Below, piece after piece: positions 26,412 through 34,988 of a stretch of DNA of 64,000 bases (position 1 is its first letter; each line of letters opens with the position of its first letter). Where the stretch lies: contig NZ_OY776574.1 of the NCBI RefSeq assembly GCF_963675815.1, forward strand, positions 2,164,001-2,228,000, written 5' to 3'. Below the pieces are notes generated by a model. It did no database searches, was not told the origin of the DNA, and saw nothing but the letters and a program-made list of their open reading frames with translations. The DNA comes from an uncultured Desulfuromusa sp. (GTDB lineage Bacteria; Desulfobacterota; Desulfuromonadia; Desulfuromonadales; Geopsychrobacteraceae). Both the position numbers and the translations under genes were made by a program.

Positions 26412-27470
26412 ATGGCTGCAAGTAAAAAACATTTGGAAAAGAAAATTCTCCAGCTGGAGAAGGAAAATCAAAGCCTCCGGGAGCTCAATGAAAAACTGAA
26501 CCGGATACAGGTCAGTTATGAAAAGATCCTGGGTGAGAATAACTCCAGCCTGCTCCGATCTGATATGGCGTGCATGCAGCTGGAACAAATTTTTTCCGCT
26601 TACACCGATCCAATGTGGGTTCTCCGTGAGGATGGCCGCATTATAAGAGTCAATGGTGCCATGCTGGAAATGCTCGACAAGTCTGAAGATGAGGTCCTTG
26701 GAAAAACCTGTGTGAATTTTCTGCGACATGATCTATGCAGGAACACAACCTGCCCGTTAAAAAGTCGTAACAATGCCAACACCAATGAAGTGGATATTTA
26801 TTTGTCAGGGGGGCCATCGGAAGATAGTCATTATCTGCTGACGACCGCTCCGCTTATCATGATCGATGGCAGTGCTGGTATCGTTGCCCAGTTTAAAGAC
26901 ATCACCAGCCGTAAAAAAACTGAGAAAGAGCTTGAACAAGCGAATATCGCACTGGAAAAGATAGCTCTCATTGATGGCCTGACTCAAATTGCCAATCGAC
27001 GTTGTTTTGATGATACCCTGGCTAAAGAATGGTTACGCCTCAAGCGGACCGGTCAACCTATCAGTCTTCTTCTTGGTGATCTTGACGACTTCAAGAAATT
27101 TAATGATCATTATGGTCATCAAGCCGGTGATGATTGCCTGCGAGAGGTTGGTGCCGCATTAGCTGAATCTGTTCTGCGTCCTGCAGATCTGGTCGCTCGT
27201 TACGGAGGGGAAGAGTTTGTTTTATTGCTTCCTGAGGTTGCATCCGCTGGTGCGGTGAAGGTTGCGGAGCGGGTCCTTGAAGCGATACAGGCGCTGCAAA
27301 TTCCCCACCAGACTTCAGGGGTGAGCAGTACTGTTTCCATCAGTCTTGGAGTGGCAACTCTAATTCCAAGTGAGAATCAACAGCCTGATGCTTTGATTTC
27401 TCTGGCTGATGGGGCCCTTTATCGTGCCAAAGAGCAGGGGCGAAATAGAGTTCTTGTCGCCCGGAATTGA
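26412..27470 (+). CDS. PAS-GGDEF diguanylate cyclase
   Basis: A 352-residue cytoplasmic sensor enzyme making c-di-GMP. An N-terminal coiled coil (about 1-45) is followed by a PAS/PAC domain (about 55-178) and a GGDEF domain (about 185-352). The active-site motif is GGEEF in RYGGEEFVLLLPE. The I-site RPAD lies five residues upstream, so product inhibition is expected. The PAS region contains two cysteines in DLCRNTTCPLKSR, which might bind metal or respond to redox state; that is speculative. Confidence 0.95.
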   Translation: MAASKKHLEKKILQLEKENQSLRELNEKLNRIQVSYEKILGENNSSLLRSDMACMQLEQIFSAYTDPMWVLREDGRIIRVNGAMLEMLDKSEDEVLGKTCVNFLRHDLCRNTTCPLKSRNNANTNEVDIYLSGGPSEDSHYLLTTAPLIMIDGSAGIVAQFKDITSRKKTEKELEQANIALEKIALIDGLTQIANRRCFDDTLAKEWLRLKRTGQPISLLLGDLDDFKKFNDHYGHQAGDDCLREVGAALAESVLRPADLVARYGGEEFVLLLPEVASAGAVKVAERVLEAIQALQIPHQTSGVSSTVSISLGVATLIPSENQQPDALISLADGALYRAKEQGRNRVLVARN

Positions 27471-27733
27471 CGCCTTTGCAAAGATTTCTTCTAAAGGCAG
27501 AACCGGATATTTTCAGCTTATTTAGACCCAATAATCCTTGAGTGATCCCCATTTCTCAATTCTGCATGTGAAGTTCCGATGGTTGCTTCTGAGGCATAAA
27601 GTGCTATGCTTTTGTCTGCACGTTTATTTTTATAACCTGTTAAATAACGCAATATTTTCACATCACATCTGGACTTTGCCACAATCTGACGTTCCAGGAT
27701 AGTGATTTACTAAAACCTGTCAAGGAGGAAGAA

Positions 27734-28105
27734 ATGCCGGAATTTGGTCACCCTTTCAGTGTTCTCAAGCAGGATCGCTTGCTGACCCACTCAGAGTTAG
27801 TTCGTGCTATACGCTTTATGGTTTCTGCTGAATACGAAGCGATCCAGCTTTATCAACAGCTTGCAGAATCAACGGATAATGTCCTGGCCCAAAAGGTTCT
27901 CATCGATATCGCCGATGAAGAAAAAGTTCATGCCGGGGAATTTTTACGTCTTTTGAAAGAACTTGATCCTGAAGAAGAAAAATTTTATCAGGAGGGAGCC
28001 CAGGAAGTTGAAGAAGAGTTTCTGGGAATGACATCGGAAAACAACAACGGAGTCGCACCCTCTTCAGGAGGACAAGGATTGGGAATCGGCAGTTTAAAAA
28101 AATAG
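27734..28105 (+). CDS. Encapsulated ferritin-like protein, encapsulin cargo
   Basis: A 123-residue ferritin-like protein. The metal-binding pattern is visible as Glu33 in SAEYEAIQLY and Glu63-x-x-His66 in ADEEKVHAGEF, one residue off the Glu32/Glu62/His65 numbering known for encapsulated ferritins. These oxidise Fe(II) at a dimer interface and need a shell for storage. The C-terminus GLGIGSLKK matches the encapsulin targeting peptide consensus. ATG 27734 follows AAGGAGG. The shell gene starts 25 bp after the stop codon. Confidence 0.92.
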   Translation: MPEFGHPFSVLKQDRLLTHSELVRAIRFMVSAEYEAIQLYQQLAESTDNVLAQKVLIDIADEEKVHAGEFLRLLKELDPEEEKFYQEGAQEVEEEFLGMTSENNNGVAPSSGGQGLGIGSLKK

Positions 28106-28130
28106 GCAATTTTAGAGGAGAAATATATTT

Positions 28131-28931
28131 ATGGACTTACTACGCAGAGAACTTGCTCCCATCAGTCCAAAAGGCTGGGATGAAATCGATTCGATGGCAA
28201 AAGAAACTTTGGTTGCTACTTTGTCCGGGCGGAAATATATAGATATTGATGGCCCCCATGGAATTGGCCACGCTTGCGTAACTCTTGGGCGTTTGTCTCT
28301 TCCTAAGACGCAAAAAGGTGAGAAGGTTGGTTACGGATTGCATCAGGTTTTGCCGCTTGTTGAAGCACGGGTGAACTTCACTCTGGAGACATGGGAACTG
28401 GACAACATCGAACGTGGCGCCAAGGATTTGCAACTGGATTCCTTGGTAGGCGCTTGCCGTGAACTGGCCATGTTTGAAGAAAGAGCCATTTATAGTGGCT
28501 TCAAGCCGGGTATGATTGTCGGTTTACTGGATGCGGTAAAAGGGAAAGAACTGTCGTTTTCCCTTGAAATGGACGCTCTGGTGGATGCCATTTCTGAGGG
28601 ACAGACGCAGATGTTGAAAGATGGCGTTGAAGGTCCTGCAAACCTGATTGTTTCAGCTGATATCTGGAAGTTTCTTGCCCGGACAACTCCTGGTGGAACA
28701 TTGCGTTCTATTGTCGAAAGACAGATTTCAGGGCAGGTCATATATTCGGAATTGGTCAAGGATGCCTTGCTTGTTGCTAATCGAAGTGGCGATCTTGAAT
28801 TGACCATCGGCCAGGATTTTGCTATTGGATATCACAGTCATACCGCAACAGAAATCAACTTCTTTGCGACAGAGTCTTTCACTTTTCGGGTCATTGCTCC
28901 TGAAGCAGTTATTGGTTTCAAACTGAAATAA
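28131..28931 (+). CDS. Family 1 encapsulin shell protein (HK97-fold nanocompartment)
   Basis: A 266-residue protein, normal length for T=1 encapsulins (Thermotoga maritima ~265). Family hallmarks: LRRELAPISPKGWDEID at the N-terminus, GRKYIDIDGPHGIG, LPLVEARVNFTLETWELDN, GIEGP-like GVEGPANLIVS, IGQDFAIGYHSH and a C-terminal FRVIAPEAVIGF. It self-assembles into a hollow shell that encloses the cargo encoded just upstream. The pair is probably an iron-storage or oxidative-stress compartment. The ATG at 28131 has GAGGAG upstream, and a strong terminator follows. Confidence 0.96.
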   Translation: MDLLRRELAPISPKGWDEIDSMAKETLVATLSGRKYIDIDGPHGIGHACVTLGRLSLPKTQKGEKVGYGLHQVLPLVEARVNFTLETWELDNIERGAKDLQLDSLVGACRELAMFEERAIYSGFKPGMIVGLLDAVKGKELSFSLEMDALVDAISEGQTQMLKDGVEGPANLIVSADIWKFLARTTPGGTLRSIVERQISGQVIYSELVKDALLVANRSGDLELTIGQDFAIGYHSHTATEINFFATESFTFRVIAPEAVIGFKLK

Positions 28932-28961
28932 GCTGAATATTTTAGCCCCGTATTTTACTCA

Positions 28962-28991
28962 AACCCCGCAATTTTTTGCGGGGTTTTTTTT
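28962..28991 (+). terminator. intrinsic terminator of the encapsulin operon
   Basis: A perfect 9-bp stem AACCCCGCA/TGCGGGGTT (28962-28970 with 28977-28985), a 6-nt loop and then TTTTTT. Confidence 0.92.
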
Positions 28992-29171
28992 GTTTTAAAA
29001 ACACAATTATTTTCTTCTTTTACCTGTTCCTTATTTCCATGTGATTGACTCGAATATTCTGTCGGTTCAATAAAATCAAAAAACACACTAAATAATGAGG
29101 CTTTAAGCTGTGTTCTTTGGTATGCTGTAGAGGTGAAATTATTTTTGACATGAGAGGAAAAGGAGCTGGAC

Positions 29172-30629
29172 ATGAAACGGATTAAGATCTTGGGATTTTG
29201 GGGCATTGTCATCACGATGCTTGTGCTGTTTTCATCAATCGCTACAGCCGAGTTTGCCGCTGTGGACAAAGAACAATATCCCTACGCTCCATCGTTGATT
29301 CAATGGGAAAAATCTGCAGCTGAATTTACAGACCCTGAGACCTGCGGTGAATGTCATCCACAACAATATGATGAATGGCGAGGGTCAATGCATTCCCTGG
29401 CTTTTCAGGATCCGATCTACCAGGGGGAATTAGTTCTGGCCATTGAGGCCGTGGGGCATGATGTCGCGAGACAATGTGAGGGCTGTCATTCTGCCGCTGC
29501 GGTTGTGACCGGGGAAGTCAAAGGAGCGGGTTTGACGGGACTGAGTCCACTGGCAATGGCAGGAGTTTCCTGTGACATCTGCCATTCCATCAAAGGGCAT
29601 ACCCATTGGCAGACTCCAACCCACCAACCGGAAAATGGATCAATGGTTCTTTCTCCCGGAAAAGAAGTCGATGGTGAAGCGGTTCTGACAAAGTTCGGTC
29701 CTCTGCCTGCTGAAGATGGTTGTGGTGACGGATTTCATGAATGTGTTGAATCGCCTTTACATCAACAAACAGAACTGTGTGGTTCTTGTCATCAGATCAC
29801 CCATTATGAAAAGCATACCCCTCTGGAAATGACATATTCAGAGTGGAAGAATAGTACTTATGCAGCAAAAGGGATCAATTGCCAGGATTGCCATATGGTT
29901 GAACTGGAGACTTTTAAGCGTTCAGCAGACACCTTTCAGAAGCCGGTTCGGGGTGAATATCACCACTATTTTAACGGTGCCAACTTTTTGCTGTACGCAC
30001 TCACTGAGATGGCAGCCAAGAAATCCGGCGACGAAGAACTGGCAGCAAGTTCCCGGCAGAAATATGAAATGGCTGTAGGACGATTGCAGGCCGCTGCAAC
30101 GTTAGATGTCAGCCCGGTGTATCGGGATGGAAAGTTGGCCGAAGTGGTGGTTCGGATCAATAATGAGCGAGCTGGACATTATTTGCCCACATCACTGACA
30201 AATATCCGGCAAATGTGGCTTGAAGTGACAGCCAGTGATGCTTCCGGAAAGACAATCATGAGCAGTGGGCAGGTCGATTCGAAGGGTAAATTGCCTGCTG
30301 AAGCCAGACGTTTCAACTCTGATGGTATGGGGGACAATATGCATTTCGCCATTGATCCATGGTCGATTGTGAGTTTTTCCAAACATGATACCATCCCTCC
30401 AAAAGGATATCGTGAAGCTCATTATGGTTTGACTGGCAATGGTAACGATCCGATTACTGTAAATGTTAAACTTCGTTTTCGGCAGGCCAATCAGAAGGTT
30501 GCCGAAAAACTGCTCAGCCATGTGCCTGATGATATGCATCTTGACGTGATCTACGGCATCAAAGAAGTGCCGCCGGTACCGATTATTGATATGGTTGATA
30601 AAACAATCACCATTAATCCGGAAGGATAA
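29172..30629 (+). CDS. Periplasmic pentaheme cytochrome c (cytochrome c554-like)
   Basis: A 485-residue exported multiheme cytochrome. An N-terminal signal peptide ends near SIATAEFA (about residue 28). Five CxxCH heme sites occur: CGECH (58-62), CEGCH, CDICH, CGSCH and CQDCH, all in the first ~240 residues and followed by histidines that can serve as distal ligands. The C-terminal ~200 residues lack hemes and look beta-rich (VVVRINNERAGHYLPT). The N-terminal half resembles the cytochrome c554/c' family. A role in extracellular or periplasmic electron transfer fits Desulfuromonadia. It has its own leader after the encapsulin terminator. Confidence 0.92.
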   Translation: MKRIKILGFWGIVITMLVLFSSIATAEFAAVDKEQYPYAPSLIQWEKSAAEFTDPETCGECHPQQYDEWRGSMHSLAFQDPIYQGELVLAIEAVGHDVARQCEGCHSAAAVVTGEVKGAGLTGLSPLAMAGVSCDICHSIKGHTHWQTPTHQPENGSMVLSPGKEVDGEAVLTKFGPLPAEDGCGDGFHECVESPLHQQTELCGSCHQITHYEKHTPLEMTYSEWKNSTYAAKGINCQDCHMVELETFKRSADTFQKPVRGEYHHYFNGANFLLYALTEMAAKKSGDEELAASSRQKYEMAVGRLQAAATLDVSPVYRDGKLAEVVVRINNERAGHYLPTSLTNIRQMWLEVTASDASGKTIMSSGQVDSKGKLPAEARRFNSDGMGDNMHFAIDPWSIVSFSKHDTIPPKGYREAHYGLTGNGNDPITVNVKLRFRQANQKVAEKLLSHVPDDMHLDVIYGIKEVPPVPIIDMVDKTITINPEG

Positions 30630-30712
30630 CAAGAATCTCTGCAATCCGATGGGATTGACCCGCCGGGGAGTCAGGTGTTTGTTCGCATCGTTAATCCCAC
30701 AGCCAATAAGAT

Positions 30713-30745
30713 AAGCAGTCCACCCGAACAGCTGGTGGACTGCTT
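30713..30745. terminator. bidirectional terminator-like hairpin between convergent genes
   Basis: A perfect 12-bp stem AAGCAGTCCACC/GGTGGACTGCTT with a 9-nt loop, located between the cytochrome gene (plus) and the amidohydrolase remnant (minus). No strong U tract follows on either strand, so efficiency is uncertain. Confidence 0.55.
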
Positions 30746-30825
30746 CCGCGGGTATTCAAATCAGAGGATAGCATCTGGAATGTGCAACTGATCCTCTGCT
30801 TCATCGTTTTCAGCCGGAGCTGGTT

Positions 30826-31175
30826 TTACTCGAGGAACATACCAACCCAGAGGCCCTTGAAGAAGTGGCTGGCATTGATTCCCAGAACCCGGCTGTCATA
30901 TCCACCTTCCTGTGCCACCAGAGTTGGAAGATGTAGTTCTCCCAGAAGTTTGCCATTGGCGAAGAAATCGTTCCCATTAAGGCTCCAGGTTCCCGTTGGA
31001 TCACCCTTGGCTGTGTCCAGACCGAGGGCAATGATCAAAAAATCGGCTTGAATTTTTTAATACGCTGTCGTGCCTGAACCAAAACCTTGCGATAGCCGAC
31101 TCCGTTCAGATCCTCCTGAAGAGGGGTGTTCTGGTTGTATTTAAGGCCTTCACTCTCGCCGAATTCGAAACATAT
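30826..31175 (-). pseudogene. C-terminal remnant of a histone-deacetylase/acetylpolyamine amidohydrolase family gene, frameshifted
   Basis: Reading the minus strand from about 31175, one frame gives FGESEGLKYNQNTPLQE and an alpha-helical stretch ending KKFKP at about 31050. A -1 shift then leads into DFLIIALGLDTAKGDPTGTW, LPTLVAQEGGYDSRVLG and a stop at 30826. These blocks match the last third of the HDAC/APAH fold (the GLD metal-site region and QEGGY). A single missing G in AAGCCGATTTTTTG explains the shift. The N-terminal two thirds, including the catalytic HH motifs, are absent: sequence upstream is the kamA 3' end. It therefore cannot encode an active deacetylase. Confidence 0.7.
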
Positions 31176-31197
31176 TGATAGTCCTCGGTGGAACCGG

Positions 31198-32286
31198 TTA
31201 ACAGCCCACAACTTGTTGCCATTCCAACATCTCCGCTGTTTTGGAAGGTTCGGCATTGGTGTAATGATAGGTATCTCCAAGATAATTTTTCAGAACGACA
31301 TCGCTACCGAGCTGCTGTAGATAGTCTGGAAGTAAAGGAATCTTGCCACCACCACCGGGGGCATCAATGACGTAGGTTGGTACCGCCATTCCCGAGGTAT
31401 AACCACGCAAAGCGCGCATGATTTCCAGACCTTCTTCAACGCTGGTGCGGAAATGATCCGTTCCCTGCACCTGGTCGGCTTGGTAGATGTAGTAGGGACG
31501 AACACGGATGGCCAACAGGCGCTGCATTAATCGGCACATAACCAACGGGTCATCATTGACTCCGCGCATCAGGACGGTTTGGTTCCCTAGGGGGATACCG
31601 ACGTTGGCTAACCGGGCACAGGCCTTCGCTGCCTGTACGGTGATTTCGTCAGGATGATTGAAGTGGGTGTTGATGTAAAGAGGATGGTAGTGTTTCAAGA
31701 CCCGCACCAAACTCGGAGTGATCCTTTGCGGCAGAACCACCGGAATTCTGGAACCGATGCGGATAATCTCCAGGTGCGGGATTTCTCTGAGACGACCGAG
31801 AATATTGTCAAGGCGGGCATCACTAAGCAACAGTGGATCTCCGCCGGAAAGAATGACATCACGGATTTCACAATGCTTGCGGATATAGTCAATTCCGGCG
31901 TTGATACTTTCCTCGTTGATTGCCATGTCGGCACAACCAACCTTCCGTTTGCGGGTACAAAAACGGCAGTACATGGCGCAGGTTGAGCTGATCAGAAAGA
32001 GGACACGATCGGGGTAACGATGCACCAGATTGGGAACCGGGCTTTGGTTCTCTTCGTTGAGAGGGTCAACATGGCAGACCCGATCCTGTAACTCCATCTC
32101 GTCGGGTACGGCCTGTTTCCAGATCGGGTCGCCCATTGTCTGGATCAAGCTCAGATAGTAAGGGTTGATGCGCATCGGATAACGTTCAGACACTGCAAGT
32201 AAGGGAGCAGGGTCAATGCCGAAACGAGCCGCTATCGCCGTTGGCTCCGTCAAGCTGTTTTGTAATAGTTTCTGCCAGGTTTCCAT
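31198..32286 (-). CDS. kamA: KamA family radical SAM aminomutase (lysine 2,3-aminomutase type)
   Basis: A 362-residue SAM- and PLP-dependent aminomutase. The [4Fe-4S] motif CAMYCRFC is at 103-110 and the PLP lysine is Lys315 in PGGGGK. Asp271 (YQADQ) and Asp308 (IDAPG) occupy the positions that bind lysine in clostridial lysine 2,3-aminomutase, where glutamate 2,3-aminomutase has Lys and Asn. Lysine, giving beta-lysine, is therefore the expected substrate. It is shorter than the ~416-residue clostridial enzyme. The PGGGGK loop and HFRT argue against EpmB. It follows the GNAT gene by 14 bp in the ATP-grasp operon. Confidence 0.88.
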   Translation of the reverse strand: METWQKLLQNSLTEPTAIAARFGIDPAPLLAVSERYPMRINPYYLSLIQTMGDPIWKQAVPDEMELQDRVCHVDPLNEENQSPVPNLVHRYPDRVLFLISSTCAMYCRFCTRKRKVGCADMAINEESINAGIDYIRKHCEIRDVILSGGDPLLLSDARLDNILGRLREIPHLEIIRIGSRIPVVLPQRITPSLVRVLKHYHPLYINTHFNHPDEITVQAAKACARLANVGIPLGNQTVLMRGVNDDPLVMCRLMQRLLAIRVRPYYIYQADQVQGTDHFRTSVEEGLEIMRALRGYTSGMAVPTYVIDAPGGGGKIPLLPDYLQQLGSDVVLKNYLGDTYHYTNAEPSKTAEMLEWQQVVGC

Positions 32287-32300
32287 AACTGATCTCCGCG

Positions 32301-32777
32301 TCAGGAAAAGCGTTTGATATAGGTGATCCGGTCGTCTCCCGGACTGTAGAAATCGGCGATGACCGATTCTTTCCGGTAGCCGGACTTTTCGTAAAAATTA
32401 CGGGTCTTGAGGTATGACCTTTGGGAAGATGTCTCCAGGCAGATCATGCGTGCTCCCTGATGCTGCATATCGAGTTCGGCAGCTTCCATTAATTGCCGCC
32501 CGAACCCTTCACCATGGAACTTTGGATCAGTGGCGATCCAATAGATGTCAAAATTACCGTCGGTCAGCGGCACGGGGCCATATAGAATGTATCCCGCTGG
32601 ACGATCTTCATTATCTGCGACCAGCACCTGGTAATCCTGTTGATCCGGCTGGTCAAGAACGATCTGTAGCAATTCAAGGGCGCACTCGACCTCAGCAGGG
32701 GTAAAGGCTTCCATCTTCTTGAGGCGGTTAAGAATTCCCTTCAAATCTCTCAAATCATCAGATTGCAGTTTGCGCAT
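32301..32777 (-). CDS. GNAT family N-acetyltransferase
   Basis: A 158-residue acetyltransferase with the acetyl-CoA loop in KFHGEGFGRQLMEAAE, the preceding beta-strand FDIYWIATDP and the C-terminal NFYEKSGYRKESVIADFY. ATG 32777 follows AAAGGAACGACCCC and overlaps the stop of the upstream ATP-grasp gene by 20 bp, so translation is coupled. A much longer open frame to 33125 runs antiparallel-frame through the ligase and is not real. The protein is far shorter than AblB beta-lysine acetyltransferases (~270), so it should not be called AblB. The acceptor amine is unknown. Confidence 0.88.
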   Translation of the reverse strand: MRKLQSDDLRDLKGILNRLKKMEAFTPAEVECALELLQIVLDQPDQQDYQVLVADNEDRPAGYILYGPVPLTDGNFDIYWIATDPKFHGEGFGRQLMEAAELDMQHQGARMICLETSSQRSYLKTRNFYEKSGYRKESVIADFYSPGDDRITYIKRFS

Positions 32778-33780
32778 GGGGTCGTTCCTTTCGTTTACTG
32801 ACACCTTCCAGTATCTGTTCAATAAGTTGGGCGTAGGCCAAACCGGCGGCTCCGGCCGCTCGGGCCAGTCCTGCATCTGTAGAGATGTCGGGATTAGCGT
32901 TGACCTCAAGAATATAGGGAGTTTGATTGCGCAGACGGATATCAATCCGGGCGTAGTCACGGCAGCCAAATAATTTGAAAGCAAGCAGACTAACTTTACT
33001 GACAAGCTGGGTTTCTGCTTCTGTAAGCTTTGCCGGACAGACAGGGATGGTTCCTTTGTAGGCGCTACTCTGGGGCGACCATTTACTGTCAAAACAGACG
33101 ATTTTTCGCGACAAACTTGATGCAAAGGTGATCTCAGCCGCAGGAAGTACAGTTAAGTCTTTACTCCCGAGGATGGCGACATTGAGTTCTCTTCCCTCAA
33201 TGAATTCTTCAATCAGGGCCGGTTGACGATAGGCTTCATGAATATAACGAACCCGCTGTCTGAGTTGCAGCAGAGTATCAATCACACTGGCGGTTTCGAT
33301 TCCCTGGGATGCATCTTCGTAGGGAGGCTTGACGATCAGTGGGTAGTTCATTCCCGTGGTGTCGGGACGTTCATTTCCGAGCTCTGCCAGGCAGAATGGC
33401 GGTGTTGGCAGCCCCTGTTGAATTAACAGGGATTTGGTGCGCAATTTATCCTGGGTCAGGCCCAGACAAAGTGGCGGAGAACCGCTGAATGGTATGCGCA
33501 GAAGTTCAAACATCCCGGCAACATTCATCTCTAAGCGGGCATTTCCCCAGAAACCCTCGCAGAGGTTGAAAGCAAGGTCTGGAGAAAAACGTTCCAATCT
33601 GCGGAGAAAATCCATCAGCTTGTCGGCTAATGGTATCAGCTCCGGCTCATGACCAAGTTGCTGAAGTGCCTTTACGACCGCCTTGGCTTGATCGTGGGAG
33701 CCATTATCGGCGATCCGGTCACGGCTTTCTCCATGTACGGAATATTCAGGAGTCTGGTTATAACAAACAGCGATGCGCAT
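32758..33780 (-). CDS. D-Ala-D-Ala ligase-like ATP-grasp enzyme (second of pair)
   Basis: A 340-residue ATP-grasp ligase. Visible blocks: FNLCEGFWGNARLEMNVAG, IPFSGSPPLCLGLTQDKLRT, VKPPYEDASQGIE, IEEFIEGRELNVAILG and the Mg-binding RIDIRLRNQTPYILEVNANP. It would activate a carboxylate with ATP and join it to an amine. Housekeeping Ddl is unlikely because two divergent copies sit in a KamA/GNAT operon. ATG 33780 (MRIAVCYNQ) lies inside the upstream gene's 3' end (23-bp overlap). The substrates are not predictable. Confidence 0.87.
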   Translation of the reverse strand: MRIAVCYNQTPEYSVHGESRDRIADNGSHDQAKAVVKALQQLGHEPELIPLADKLMDFLRRLERFSPDLAFNLCEGFWGNARLEMNVAGMFELLRIPFSGSPPLCLGLTQDKLRTKSLLIQQGLPTPPFCLAELGNERPDTTGMNYPLIVKPPYEDASQGIETASVIDTLLQLRQRVRYIHEAYRQPALIEEFIEGRELNVAILGSKDLTVLPAAEITFASSLSRKIVCFDSKWSPQSSAYKGTIPVCPAKLTEAETQLVSKVSLLAFKLFGCRDYARIDIRLRNQTPYILEVNANPDISTDAGLARAAGAAGLAYAQLIEQILEGVSKRKERPHAQTAI

Positions 33781-34828
33781 CGTTTTTCTCCACCAGGTCG
33801 AGCCGCTCACAGGCGGCATTGACGACACTGAGAATCATCTCCGGGTAGCTTAATCCTGCTGCACGGGCAGCTTTGGGGAAGCAGCTGTTCTGCTCCGGCC
33901 GGGGCAGAACCCCAGGAAGTGGATTAACTTCGATGATCTGTGGGTGTCCACTGGCATCAAGCCGCACATCAACGCGGCACCAGTCGCGACAACCCAGGTG
34001 GATAAACGCCTTGCGACAGAGGTCTTCAATTTTCCGTTGCAGGAGTGGCTCAAGTTGCGCCGGGCAATGGAAAATCTGCAAAGGGGCGATTTCGGTATCC
34101 CAAAGCCATTTGGCTTCATAGGAATAGATCGGGTTTGCCCCTGCGGGAAGGGTCGACAGGTCAATCTCGACAATTGGAAGAACTTGTACTGCTGTGCCGT
34201 TACCAATAAGAGCAACGGTAAATTCACGACCACAGAGGAATTCTTCCACCAGAGCCGGTTGTTGATAGCCGGACCAAACGCTGTCAAGTTGTATCTGCAG
34301 TTCCATTGCATTGTGAACTAATGATTTGTCTGTGATTCCTTTGCTCGATCCTTCCAGTGTTGGTTTTACCAGCACTGGAAAGTTGAAATGGACCGGAAGA
34401 TCTGACGCATGGCGGAGCTGCACGAATGCTGGATTTGGGATCTGATGAAACGTCAGGATTTCTTTAGTCCTGAGTTTATCGAGACAAATGCCGAGGGTGA
34501 CTGGATCACTTCCGGTATAGGGGATTTGTAACATCTCCAGCATTGCCGGAATCTGTGACTCGCGACTGCCACCATACAGACCTTCCGCCATATTAAAAAC
34601 CAGGTCAGGGCGTAATGCGCGGAATTTTGCAAATGCATCCAGATCGGCATTGACAAGTGAAACCTGATGCTCTTGTCCTAGAGCTTCGGCGACAGCCTGA
34701 ATGGTCTCGATATCATCCCATTCGGCATAGAGATCTTGCGGTGTGTGTTGTGTGTTGAGTTGTTTCAGAGAGGGAGGTTGGTCGTCCTCCTCAGCGACAC
34801 TCTGATTGAAAGAGAGTACAATATGCAT
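33758..34828 (-). CDS. D-Ala-D-Ala ligase-like ATP-grasp enzyme (first of pair)
   Basis: A 356-residue ATP-grasp ligase, paralogous to its downstream neighbour. Blocks: FNMAEGLYGGSRESQIPA, IPYTGSDPVTLGICLDKLRT, VKPTLEGSSKGI, VEEFLCGREFTVALIG and RVDVRLDASGHPQIIEVNP. ATG 34828 follows AAGGGGTTGACC; a TTG two codons upstream is less likely. It is the first gene of the cluster, behind a ~150-nt leader that contains a small terminator-like hairpin. Together the two enzymes could make two successive amide bonds, or form a heteromeric ligase; both ideas are inference. Confidence 0.87.
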   Translation of the reverse strand: MHIVLSFNQSVAEEDDQPPSLKQLNTQHTPQDLYAEWDDIETIQAVAEALGQEHQVSLVNADLDAFAKFRALRPDLVFNMAEGLYGGSRESQIPAMLEMLQIPYTGSDPVTLGICLDKLRTKEILTFHQIPNPAFVQLRHASDLPVHFNFPVLVKPTLEGSSKGITDKSLVHNAMELQIQLDSVWSGYQQPALVEEFLCGREFTVALIGNGTAVQVLPIVEIDLSTLPAGANPIYSYEAKWLWDTEIAPLQIFHCPAQLEPLLQRKIEDLCRKAFIHLGCRDWCRVDVRLDASGHPQIIEVNPLPGVLPRPEQNSCFPKAARAAGLSYPEMILSVVNAACERLDLVEKNDAHRCLL

Positions 34829-34864
34829 GGTCAACCCCTTAGAAAATATAAGCCACTGCTACTG

Positions 34865-34884
34865 AAAAACCTCAAAATCTGAGG
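34865..34884 (-). terminator. possible attenuator hairpin in the leader of the ATP-grasp operon
   Basis: On the minus strand CCTCA-GATTT-TGAGG is followed by TTTTT, 37 nt before the start codon. The stem is only 5 bp, so it could be a weak terminator within the leader rather than the end of a gene. Confidence 0.3.
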
Positions 34885-34988
34885 AGACATAGTATGCGTC
34901 TGAAAAGCTTGGCGGCTGTGGCTAAAAAGGGGTCTCTTTTGTCGCTGGGTCGTTGCGCTCTTCTGACTAAAATGTCAATTTTAGCGAA

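Noticed and set aside
32778..33125. N-terminal extension of the GNAT gene
   Set aside because: The extra 116 codons overlap conserved ATP-grasp sequence in another frame and are not protein-like; the ATG at 32777 has a ribosome-binding site.
34829..34981. Lysine riboswitch in front of the KamA operon
   Set aside because: A lysine-responsive element would fit the biology, but the conserved core elements could not be found in the leader.
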